Shown: positions 7,444 through 15,488 of the stretch, piece by piece | How the letters are laid out: each line of letters starts with the position of its first letter | Numbering within the stretch: the first letter of the stretch is position 1 | Source of the DNA: Maricaulis sp048269565 | GTDB taxonomy: Bacteria > Pseudomonadota > Alphaproteobacteria > Caulobacterales > Maricaulaceae | NCBI RefSeq assembly: GCF_048269565.1 | Contig: NZ_JBLXIK010000007.1 | Location: 1-64,000, forward strand | Length of the DNA: 64,000 bases | Reading direction: 5' to 3' | Position numbers and translations under genes: made by a program | Notes under the pieces: model-generated | Told to the model about the DNA's origin: nothing | Seen by the model: the letters and a program-made list of their open reading frames with translations, nothing else | Database searches by the model: none

Positions 7444-10281
7444 CTATTCCGCAGCCGGCTGGATACGCACCGCCCGGTCGGCCCGGCGGGCGCGTTCGGC
7501 CTGCCAGTCGGATGGCATGTTGGACGGCGAGACCTGCACCGCCGTCACCTTGTATTCCGGACAGCTGGTGGCCCAGTCCGAGAGCTCGGTGGTGACGACA
7601 TTGGCACCGGTCTCGGGGTGATGGAAGGTCGTGTAGACGATGCCGGGCGGGACGCGATCGGTGATGGTGGCGCGCACTGTGATGGCGCCCTTGCGGCTCG
7701 ACAGCGAAACCATGTCGCCATCGGAAACGCCGCGCATTTCCGCGTCGGCAGGGTGGATTTCCAGCAGGTCCTCGTCATGCCAGCGGGAATTGGCGGTGCG
7801 CCGTGTCTGGGCGCCGACATTGTACTGGGTGAGGATGCGGCCCGTCGTCAGCAGCAGCGGGAAATGCCGGTTGGAGCGTTCCTCGGTCGGTATGTATTGC
7901 GTCATCATGAAGCGGCCCTTGCCGCGTACGAAACCGCCGACATGCATCACCGGCGTGCCGTCCGGCGCCGCCTCATTGCAGGGCCATTGCAGCGAGGGGC
8001 CATTGTCGAGGCGCTCGAAACTGACACCGGCGAAGGTGGGTGTCAGGGCCGCGATCTCGTCCATGATTGCGGCGGCATTGTCGTAATGCATGTCAAAGCC
8101 CATCGCGGTGGAAAGCCGGCACACCGTCTCCCATTCCGACAGGCCCTGTTTTTCCGGCATGGCCGGGCGGACGCGATTGATGCGGCGCTCGGCATTGATG
8201 AAGGTGCCGTCCTTTTCGAGGAAGGAGGTGCCGGGCAGGAAGACATGGGCGAAGGCTGCCGTCTCGTTGACGAAGAGGTCCTGCACGATGACGCAATCCA
8301 TCGCCCTGAGCGCGGCGAGCACATGATGGCTGTCCGGATCGGACTGGGCGATATCCTCGCCCTGGACATAGAGGCCGCGGAATGTGCCATCGAGGGCGGC
8401 GGAGAACATGTTGGGTATGCGCAGGCCTGGTTCGGCCAGCAATTCGCGGCCCCAGGCCTGTTCAAACGCGCCTCGGACGACATCGTCGGCGACATGGCGA
8501 TAGCCGGGGAATTCATGCGGGAAGGAGCCCATATCGCATGAGCCCTGGACATTGTTCTGGCCGCGCAGCGGATTGATGCCGACACCGTTCTTGCCGAGAT
8601 TGCCGGTCGCCATCGCCAGATTGGCCATGCCCATCACCATGGACGAGCCTTGCGAATGCTCGGTGACGCCAAGCCCGTAATAGATCGCGCTATTGCCGCC
8701 GGTGGCGTAGAGCCGGGCTGCTTCGCGCAGTGCCTGGGCCGGCACGCCGCTGACCGCCTCGACCGCTTCGGGTGAATTGCTCGCATCGCGGATGAAATCG
8801 GCCCAGCGCCTGAAGCTGTCATCCTCGCAGCGTTCGGCGACGAAAGCCTCATCGAGGAGGCCCTCGGTGACGATGACATGGGCGAGGGCGTTGATGACGG
8901 CGACATTGGTGCCGGGGCGCAGCTGGAGATGATGCGCGGCAGCGACATGCGGCGAGCGCACCAGGTCGATGCGGCGCGGATCGATCACGATCAGTTTCGC
9001 GCCGGCGCGCAGACGCTGCTTCATCCGCGCGGCAAACACCGGATGCGCATCGGTCGGATTGGCGCCGATCACCAGGATGACATCGGCCTGCTCGACCGAC
9101 TTGAAATCCTGGGTGCCGGCCGAGGTCCCGAGCGTGACGCTGAGCCCGTAGCCGGTCGGAGAGTGACAGACCCGCGCACAGGTATCGACATTGTTGTTGC
9201 CGAAGGCGGCGCGGACCATTTTCTGGACGACATAGACTTCTTCATTGGTGCAGCGCGAGGAGGTGATGCCGCCAATGGCGCCGCTGCCATGGTCTTTCTG
9301 GATCTGCTTCAGGCGGGCGGCGGCGAACTCGATCGCCTCGTCCCAGCTGCATTCGCGCCAGGGGTCGGTGATCGCGTCGCGCACCATCGGCGAGAGCCGG
9401 CGTTCACTATGGGTGGCATAGCCCCAGGCGAAGCGGCCCTTGACGCAGGAATGGCCCTCATTGGCGCCGCCATCGCTGTCGGGTGTCATGCGCACGACCT
9501 CATCGCCTTGCAGCTCGGCGATGAAGGAACAGCCGACGCCGCAATAGGCGCAGGTGGTTTTCACTTCGCGCCGCGGCTGGCCGTGCTCAACGACGGTCTT
9601 CTCCATCAGTGTCGCGGTCGGGCAGGCCTGGACACAGGCACCGCATGAGACGCATTCGCTGTCGAAGAAGCGCTCGCCGAGACTGGCGGTGACCTTGGAG
9701 TTGAAGCCGCGGCCCTCGATCGTCAGGGCCAGCGTGCCCTGGACTTCATCGCACGCCCTGACACAGCGCGAACAGACAATGCATTTCGAACCGTCAAACT
9801 GGAAATAGGGATTGGAGGCGTCGACGCCTTCCTTGAGATGGTTCTCGCCATCGAAGCCGTAGCGCACTTCGCGCAGACCAACCTCGCCGGCCGTGTCCTG
9901 CAGCTCGCAATCGCCATTGGCCGAACAGGTCAGGCAATCGAGCGGATGGTCGGAGATATAGAGTTCCATCATGCCGCGGCGCAGGGCTTCCAGACGCGGC
10001 GACTGGGTGGTGACTTTCAGGCCCTCGGCGACCGGCGTGGTGCACGAAGCCGGTGTGCCCTTGCGGCCCTCGATCTCCACCAGACACATGCGGCAGGAGC
10101 CGAAGGGCTCAAGGCTGTCGGTGGCGCAAAGCTTGGGGATGCGCGCCTCGGTCAGCGCGGCGGCGCGCATGATCGAGGTGCCGGCGGGAACCTGCACACG
10201 CCGGCCGTCGATCTCGAGCCTGACGTCTGGCTCGCCGGTCCGGGCCGGGGTTCCGAAATCTGATGCTTTGCGGCTACCCAT
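7444..10281 (-). CDS. fdsA: NAD-dependent formate dehydrogenase alpha subunit
   Basis: The catalytic subunit, 945 residues. In order: a [2Fe-2S] domain with C52, C63, C66 and C80; a NuoG-like site (HPLDCLTCSANGDCELQ); a two-cluster ferredoxin domain (CIVCSRCVRAC, then CVSCGACVQAC); the molybdopterin domain opening with TCAYCGVGCSF; and a C-terminal molybdopterin dinucleotide-binding domain. The molybdenum ligand is Cys372 (RVCHSPTGYG), so this is a cysteine rather than selenocysteine enzyme. It oxidises formate to CO2 and passes electrons to FdsB. Five bases separate it from fdsB. Confidence 0.95.
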   Translation of the reverse strand: MGSRKASDFGTPARTGEPDVRLEIDGRRVQVPAGTSIMRAAALTEARIPKLCATDSLEPFGSCRMCLVEIEGRKGTPASCTTPVAEGLKVTTQSPRLEALRRGMMELYISDHPLDCLTCSANGDCELQDTAGEVGLREVRYGFDGENHLKEGVDASNPYFQFDGSKCIVCSRCVRACDEVQGTLALTIEGRGFNSKVTASLGERFFDSECVSCGACVQACPTATLMEKTVVEHGQPRREVKTTCAYCGVGCSFIAELQGDEVVRMTPDSDGGANEGHSCVKGRFAWGYATHSERRLSPMVRDAITDPWRECSWDEAIEFAAARLKQIQKDHGSGAIGGITSSRCTNEEVYVVQKMVRAAFGNNNVDTCARVCHSPTGYGLSVTLGTSAGTQDFKSVEQADVILVIGANPTDAHPVFAARMKQRLRAGAKLIVIDPRRIDLVRSPHVAAAHHLQLRPGTNVAVINALAHVIVTEGLLDEAFVAERCEDDSFRRWADFIRDASNSPEAVEAVSGVPAQALREAARLYATGGNSAIYYGLGVTEHSQGSSMVMGMANLAMATGNLGKNGVGINPLRGQNNVQGSCDMGSFPHEFPGYRHVADDVVRGAFEQAWGRELLAEPGLRIPNMFSAALDGTFRGLYVQGEDIAQSDPDSHHVLAALRAMDCVIVQDLFVNETAAFAHVFLPGTSFLEKDGTFINAERRINRVRPAMPEKQGLSEWETVCRLSTAMGFDMHYDNAAAIMDEIAALTPTFAGVSFERLDNGPSLQWPCNEAAPDGTPVMHVGGFVRGKGRFMMTQYIPTEERSNRHFPLLLTTGRILTQYNVGAQTRRTANSRWHDEDLLEIHPADAEMRGVSDGDMVSLSSRKGAITVRATITDRVPPGIVYTTFHHPETGANVVTTELSDWATSCPEYKVTAVQVSPSNMPSDWQAERARRADRAVRIQPAAE

Positions 10282-10285
10282 GGCG

Positions 10286-11851
10286 CTATCCTACCACCGT
10301 TTCATCGGCCTGTAGCGGTTCGCCCTCGAAGTCCTCGCGGAAATAGCGCAGGGCGCTCAGCACCGGCATCGGCGTCAGCCCGCCCATGGCGCACAGCGAG
10401 CCATCGGTCAGCAGGGTGCAGAGCTCCTCGACCAGGGCGAGATTGGCCTCGACATTCTCGCCGCGCCGCACCTTGGCCAGGGTTTCGGCGCCGCGAACCG
10501 AGCCGATGCGGCAGGGCGTGCACTTGCCGCAGCTTTCCTCGGCGCAGAACTCCATCGCGAACTCGGCCTGGCGTGCCATGTCGACCGTATCGTCAAACAC
10601 GACAATGCCGCCATGACCGAGCATGGCGCCGGCGGCAGCGAAGGCTTCATAATCCAGTGGCAGATCGAGCATCGAGGCCGGCAGATAGGCCCCGAGCGGT
10701 CCGCCGACTTGCACTGCGCGCACGGGCCGATCCGACAGCGTGCCGCCGCCATGTGTCTCGATCAGTTCGCGCAGGGAGAGCCCGAACGGCGCCTCGAACA
10801 GGCCGCCATGTTTGATATTGCCGGCGAGCTGAAACGCCTGGGTGCCGCGCGAACGCTCGCGTCCCAGCGCCTGATAGGCCTTCGCGCCACGGGCGAGGAT
10901 CTCGGGCACGCTGGCCAGGGTGAGGACATTGTTGACGATGGTCGGCTGGCCGAACAGGCCGGAGATCGCCGGGATGGGCGGTTTGACCCGCACCTGGCCG
11001 CGCTTGCCCTCCAGGCTTTCGAGCATCGCGCTCTCTTCGCCGCAGACATAGGAGCCGGCACCGCGGCGCAAGGTCAGGTGGAAGCTTCTGCCGGAGTCGA
11101 GAATATCATCGCCGAGCCAGCCGCGCGCCTGCCAGGCGGCGATGGCGGCACGCATTGTCGCGATGGCGTCGGGATATTCCGAGCGCAGATAGATGAAGCC
11201 CTGCGTCGCGCCGACCGCGAGGCCGGCGATGATCATGCCTTCGATCAACAGGCCGGGATCGCCTTCCATCAGCATGCGGTCAGCAAAGGTGCCGCTATCG
11301 CCCTCGTCGGCATTGCAGCAGATGTATTTCTGGTCCGCGACAGCCCCGGCGGCGGTCTTCCACTTGATGCCGGCCGGGAAGCCGGCGCCGCCACGGCCGC
11401 GCAGGCCTGAGGCGGTGACGGTTTCGATGATGCCGGCGGGGGTCTGGTCCAGCGCCGCGCGCAGACCGGCGAGGCCGCCCTCGCGCTCGAAGGCATCCAA
11501 ATCGAGCGGGTCGATCACACCGCAGCGGCGATAGAGCAGCCGTGTCTGGGCCTGCATCCAGTCCAGCGCCTCGATCGCGCCGAGGGCCAGCGGGTGGGTG
11601 TCGGCGAAATCCTGCCCGAACAGGCGCTCGACATCGGCTGCATCGACGGGCCCAAAGCCATGGCGGACGCCATCGCGCTCGATCTCCAGCAGCGGTTCAA
11701 GCCACAGCATGCCGCGCGATCCGGTACGAACCAGTGTCAGGTCCCGGCCATGCTGGCGGGCCGCGGCCTGCAGGCGTTCGGCGACCTGATCGGCACCCAC
11801 CGATCGGGCCGCAGCATCGCGGGGCAGGAAGAGGGTGAGCGGCTCAGTCAT
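10286..11851 (-). CDS. fdsB: NAD-dependent formate dehydrogenase beta subunit
   Basis: A 521-residue NuoF-like diaphorase subunit. The N-terminal third is a thioredoxin-like region; next come the FMN/NAD-binding motif GLRGRGGAGFPAG (near residue 150), the SLBB segment and the [4Fe-4S] site with C441, C444 and C447 in ESCGKCTPC plus C487. It receives electrons from FdsA and reduces NAD+. Its first eight bases overlap the end of fdsG, showing translational coupling. Confidence 0.95.
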   Translation of the reverse strand: MTEPLTLFLPRDAAARSVGADQVAERLQAAARQHGRDLTLVRTGSRGMLWLEPLLEIERDGVRHGFGPVDAADVERLFGQDFADTHPLALGAIEALDWMQAQTRLLYRRCGVIDPLDLDAFEREGGLAGLRAALDQTPAGIIETVTASGLRGRGGAGFPAGIKWKTAAGAVADQKYICCNADEGDSGTFADRMLMEGDPGLLIEGMIIAGLAVGATQGFIYLRSEYPDAIATMRAAIAAWQARGWLGDDILDSGRSFHLTLRRGAGSYVCGEESAMLESLEGKRGQVRVKPPIPAISGLFGQPTIVNNVLTLASVPEILARGAKAYQALGRERSRGTQAFQLAGNIKHGGLFEAPFGLSLRELIETHGGGTLSDRPVRAVQVGGPLGAYLPASMLDLPLDYEAFAAAGAMLGHGGIVVFDDTVDMARQAEFAMEFCAEESCGKCTPCRIGSVRGAETLAKVRRGENVEANLALVEELCTLLTDGSLCAMGGLTPMPVLSALRYFREDFEGEPLQADETVVG

Positions 11852-12305
11852 CGCGGTGGACCCCGGCGCAGACAGTAGCGATCCGCCCGGCTGTTGCGCG
11901 ACCGATCAGTTGGTCGCCGGCCAGCGCGGCAGGACCAAGGGCGCAATTGCCGAGGCAATAGACGGCATCATGAGCGATGCCGGCCGCGTCCAGCTCGGCG
12001 GCGAGCCGGTCGGCGCCGAGTGACTGACAGGCCTCTGCCCGGCACAGACGGACCCGGTGCGGATCGCGCGGCGCGGTGGAGAAATCGGCATAGAAGCTGC
12101 GCACCCCCTGGATCTCGGCGCGGGAGAGATTGAGGCTTGTCGCGACAATCCGGGCGGCGGCGTCGCTGATGCAGTGCTGTGCAGTCTGGATGTCGTGCAG
12201 GATCTCGATCAAGGCATCGGCGCGGTGATCATGCGCGGCGCAGATCCGTTCCACTGTTTCGCGATCACTCGTTCCGCTATCGGTTTGCGACAAGCCAGTC
12301 TCCAC
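11844..12305 (-). CDS. fdsG: formate dehydrogenase gamma subunit (NuoE-like)
   Basis: A 153-residue NuoE-type [2Fe-2S] protein and the first gene of the formate operon. Cluster ligands are the four cysteines in LCRAEACQSLG and YCLGNCALGP. The helical N-terminal half (LIEILHDIQTAQHCISDAAA) is the usual NuoE bundle. Translation appears to start at a GTG; no in-frame ATG precedes it, and the only upstream signal is a weak GGGG run. The operon promoter should lie in the 560-base gap to its right. Confidence 0.92.
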   Translation of the reverse strand: METGLSQTDSGTSDRETVERICAAHDHRADALIEILHDIQTAQHCISDAAARIVATSLNLSRAEIQGVRSFYADFSTAPRDPHRVRLCRAEACQSLGADRLAAELDAAGIAHDAVYCLGNCALGPAALAGDQLIGRATAGRIATVCAGVHRDD

Positions 12306-12868
12306 AATTGGGCCCCGACCATGGCCGGAGCGGTCGGGTGGTTTTGCGAATACTCGGTCTCCCGGCCTGCACGGCCGGCGGGCGTCCGGTCAATCCGGGA
12401 ACGGACCTTGCCGGGACCATACTGACTCGGCGGCGCCCGGTACAGACCGGCCGTGAGGTTGTGCCGGTGTGCTTCATCTGCTTTCTGTTGCAGAGGGACA
12501 TTCGGTTCGTCCGGGCAACTGAATGATGCAGGGTAACTGTGCTGAAACGTTTGAGCAATTCCGCTTCCGCGGCCGCTCGGCCCGGGTTTGATGCCGGGGA
12601 ATCGGGCTCGCATTCCGCCGATTTTGCGCCGGTCATCCGACGGGATTCTTTGACGACGCAAGAGAAACCGTTGAAAGTAGAGATGGTGCTATTGCGTTCG
12701 GTCGAGGGTGGCCCTTTCGGGGCGCAATATCATGATGGCAGCTGGCGGTGACAGCCGCGGTGGCCGGTGTCGATACGCGTGAGACCGTTTGATTTCGCCC
12801 GGGTTTTAAAACAGCGTGGAACCGGGCCGGTACAGACCACAGCAGGCAGGAAGCCCTAGGGGGGCCAT
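12306..12868. other. intergenic gap between divergent genes
   Basis: I see no coding sequence here. The gap must carry the promoter of the fds operon (leftward) and of the HTH regulator (rightward). A 12-base sequence, CCGGTACAGACC, occurs twice (12437-12448 and 12827-12838), the second copy about 30 bases before the regulator start. This could be an operator, or chance. Confidence 0.5.
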
Positions 12869-13513
12869 TTGGTACAGGACATCAATTTCACCGCAGGTTC
12901 GAGCAAGGTGAACTGGCCCTCGATCATCCGGAACTTCCGGATGTCGAAGCGTCTGAAACAGGCCGCACTCGCTGCCGATCTCGGCGTGACGCAAGCCATG
13001 ATTTCGCGCTGGGAGAATGGCGAGTCCGATCCGCCGGACCGCGTGAAGCGGCGCATGGCAGAGCTGGTGCAGGATGCTTTCGTGGTTGCACCCGCACCGA
13101 CCTGGATCGACCTGGTTACGCTCAATCCCGGAATTGAATTTGTCACCGACTCATCGGGCGTGCTGAAGGCGATTTCCGCCGGTGCGCTGGATGCATTCGG
13201 TCTCGCCCGGGAAGCCGTGGAAGGCCGGCCGATCGAGCGCTTCCTCGGCGGTGATTTTGCCCGGACCATGGAGGCCTTGCGCAGCAAGGGGATGTTCCGG
13301 AGCGATCTGGTCTTTGCCCAGAGCCTCGGCAGCGTCGAGATCAAGAGCGATGCCACCCCCCGGATGGTGCTGTGTGACTTCATCCACTGGCCCCGGCTCT
13401 CCGAGGTGCGCGCCGTGTTCTGCGTCCATTCCGGCGCGGTGGTTGACCAGCAGAAATATGACAGCCGCCTCGAGGATCGTGGCCAGAAGATCGTCACCCG
13501 CAAGACCTTCTGA
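12869..13513 (+). CDS. XRE-type HTH regulator with PAS-like C-terminus
   Basis: A 214-residue protein. Residues about 18-70 are a lambda-repressor-type helix-turn-helix (MSKRLKQAALAADLGVTQAM, then ISRWENGE). Residues about 85-195 (FVTDSSGVLKAISAGALDAF, then GLAREAVEGRPIERFLG) look like a PAS sensor fold, here after rather than before the DNA-binding domain. The start is a TTG preceded by the AGGGGGG run near 12858; no ATG precedes the HTH. Divergent from the formate operon, which it may control, though nothing in the sequence proves this. A strong bidirectional terminator follows. Confidence 0.82.
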   Translation: MVQDINFTAGSSKVNWPSIIRNFRMSKRLKQAALAADLGVTQAMISRWENGESDPPDRVKRRMAELVQDAFVVAPAPTWIDLVTLNPGIEFVTDSSGVLKAISAGALDAFGLAREAVEGRPIERFLGGDFARTMEALRSKGMFRSDLVFAQSLGSVEIKSDATPRMVLCDFIHWPRLSEVRAVFCVHSGAVVDQQKYDSRLEDRGQKIVTRKTF

Positions 13514-13533
13514 TCTGACCGCCGCGACCGGAC

Positions 13534-13567
13534 AGAAAAAAAGGGCGGCCCAGCGAGGCCGCCCTTT
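13534..13567. terminator. bidirectional intrinsic terminator
   Basis: A perfect ten-base stem (AAGGGCGGCC and GGCCGCCCTT) with a six-base loop, an A-run on its left and a short T-run on its right. It lies between the convergent HTH regulator and the M28 peptidase gene and can serve both strands. Confidence 0.9.
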
Positions 13568-13591
13568 CTCGTTCATGCCGCGCAGCGAGCC

Positions 13592-15292
13592 CTATTCGGG
13601 ACGCTGTGCATCGCGCAGGCCGCGGAACTCATTGCCCTCATACCAGTTTGGCCAGGCCTCCGAATTCGCCAGGCGGGCACCGACATTATAGAGCAGTGTC
13701 ACGCTCTCGGTCATGCCGTCCATATTCCAGTCGGCGGAATACTCGTCTGACGGGGCGTGGTAGCGGTTCTCATTATAGTCCTGCCCCGCAGCCTCGCCAG
13801 CCTCGGTGCCGCCCTCGCGCAGGTCACTGCCGGCATCGGCATAGAGCATTGGCACGCCGTGCTTGGCGATCGAGATATGGTCGGAGCGGTAGAAATACCC
13901 GGCTTCCGGGTGAGGGTCGGGTGCGAGATAGCGATCCTGCAGCGCTGCTTCCTCGGCCAGAACATCTTCGAGTTCCGACGCACCGAAGCCGACCACAACA
14001 ACGTCGCGCGAGCGCGGATTGGGCATGATGGCGTCGATATTGATGCCGCCGACCGTCTGGGCGAAGGGCGCGATCGGGTTCTCGCCATAATAGGCCGAGC
14101 CGAGCAGGCCGGATTCTTCGGCCGTCACGGCGATGATCATCACCGAGCGCTCTGGCGGGTTGGCGACAAAGGCCTCGCCGATTTCAAGAATGGCGGCCGT
14201 GCCGGAGGCATTGTCGACCGCGCCATTATAGATTCCGTCTTCGCCGTCCGGCACATCGCGGGTGCCCAGATGGTCCCAATGGCCGGTATAGAGCACGTAT
14301 TCGTCAGGCCGCTCGCTGCCGCGCACCACGCCAACGACATTGCGGGAATCCATGGTGCTGGTTGAGGTGTGCAGCATGCCAGCCGAGCTCAGGCCGGTCA
14401 TCGGCACGGCCACAAATCCGGGCTCGGCGGCACGGGCCGTCAGATCGTTGAAGTCGAGCTCCGCCAGTTCGAACAAATGCCGGGCGACGCCTTCGGTGAC
14501 CCAGCTTTCGACATTGGCGAACGTGCCTTCGCCCGGCGCGCGGGCGAGATCGAGCTGCGAGCCGGACCAGGAGCCGGAGACCACGTTCCAGCCATAGGAG
14601 GCCGGCGCGGTTTGGTGGATCAGGATGACCGCGGCAGCACCCTGACGGGCAGCCTCCTCGTATTTGTAGGTCCAGCGGCCGTAATAGGTCATGGCAGCGC
14701 CATTGAAGAGGCCGCTGTCGGGATTGGCATAGCCGGGGTCGTTGACAAGCATGACGACTGTCTTGCCGGTGACATCGACGCCGGCATAGTCGTTCCAGCC
14801 ATATTCCGGCGCGACGACGCCATAACCGACGAAGACCAGATCGCTGGCATCAACCGAGACTTCCGGCTGGCTGAGCTTGGTCCAGTAGACGATGTCGTCG
14901 CCCATGCCCAAGTCGAGCGGCTCGCCATTGAAGAAGACGTCGTAATCCGAACGCGAGGTATCCAGCGTGATTTCCAGCAACGAGACCGGCTGGAAATAGC
15001 TGCCCTCAAAGCCGGGCTCGAGCCCGATGCGCGCCATTTCATCGGCGATCCACTGGCTGGCAGCGATACCGCCGGGTGTGGCCGGGGCTCGGCCTTCAAA
15101 ACTGTCATCGGCGAGGGTTGCGATGCGGTAGCGCAGATCGGCTTCGTTGATATCGCCTGTGGTGGCGGCCACCACAGGTTCGACAGCGGCCACAGTCGAT
15201 TCCGTTGCAGCGCTCGTCGCTTCCCCGGCCGGCTGATCGCAGCCCGCGAGGGCCAGACCGCTCAATGTTGCGGCAAGAACCAGATTTCTCAT
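13592..15292 (-). CDS. M28-family zinc peptidase, lipoprotein
   Basis: A 566-residue exported peptidase. The N-terminus is a lipoprotein signal (LSGLALAGC) with lipidated Cys18, so the enzyme is probably anchored in a membrane facing the periplasm or outside. A PA-type insert (about residues 130-280) precedes the di-zinc catalytic core: YTGHWDHLG, GAVDNASGTAA, and the catalytic glutamate in TAEESGLLGS. The family comprises aminopeptidases and carboxypeptidases releasing amino acids from peptides. Monocistronic; the terminator at 13534-13567 lies just beyond its stop. Confidence 0.92.
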   Translation of the reverse strand: MRNLVLAATLSGLALAGCDQPAGEATSAATESTVAAVEPVVAATTGDINEADLRYRIATLADDSFEGRAPATPGGIAASQWIADEMARIGLEPGFEGSYFQPVSLLEITLDTSRSDYDVFFNGEPLDLGMGDDIVYWTKLSQPEVSVDASDLVFVGYGVVAPEYGWNDYAGVDVTGKTVVMLVNDPGYANPDSGLFNGAAMTYYGRWTYKYEEAARQGAAAVILIHQTAPASYGWNVVSGSWSGSQLDLARAPGEGTFANVESWVTEGVARHLFELAELDFNDLTARAAEPGFVAVPMTGLSSAGMLHTSTSTMDSRNVVGVVRGSERPDEYVLYTGHWDHLGTRDVPDGEDGIYNGAVDNASGTAAILEIGEAFVANPPERSVMIIAVTAEESGLLGSAYYGENPIAPFAQTVGGINIDAIMPNPRSRDVVVVGFGASELEDVLAEEAALQDRYLAPDPHPEAGYFYRSDHISIAKHGVPMLYADAGSDLREGGTEAGEAAGQDYNENRYHAPSDEYSADWNMDGMTESVTLLYNVGARLANSEAWPNWYEGNEFRGLRDAQRPE

Positions 15293-15363
15293 CCCGATTT
15301 CCCCTTATTCGGTTGGGCTTCGATGCAAATGTGTGGCACATCCTGCACCGGAGCAAGCCCGAC

Positions 15364-15434
15364 GCAAGCTGTAGCTTGCAGAGGTTTGAGGGAATTGGGG
15401 TTTGACCAAACATGAATGACGGTTCAGGTTTGGT
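15364..15434. promoter_or_regulatory. palindromes between peptidase and MFS genes
   Basis: Two inverted repeats sit in the divergent gap: GCAAGCT-gt-AGCTTGC at 15364-15379, and ACCAAAC (15405-15411) facing GTTTGGT (15428-15434). Their place between two divergent starts fits operator sites, but no matching regulator is identified. Confidence 0.35.
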
Positions 15435-15488
15435 CCAAGCAAGACTGCCGGCGTCAATGAATGACCGGCCCATGTCAGGGGAGAGACA

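Noticed and set aside
6481..8541. A 686-codon plus-strand frame opposite the fdh genes
   Set aside because: It is antisense to fdsD, fdhD and fdsA, all with clear catalytic motifs, and has no ribosome site or family resemblance.
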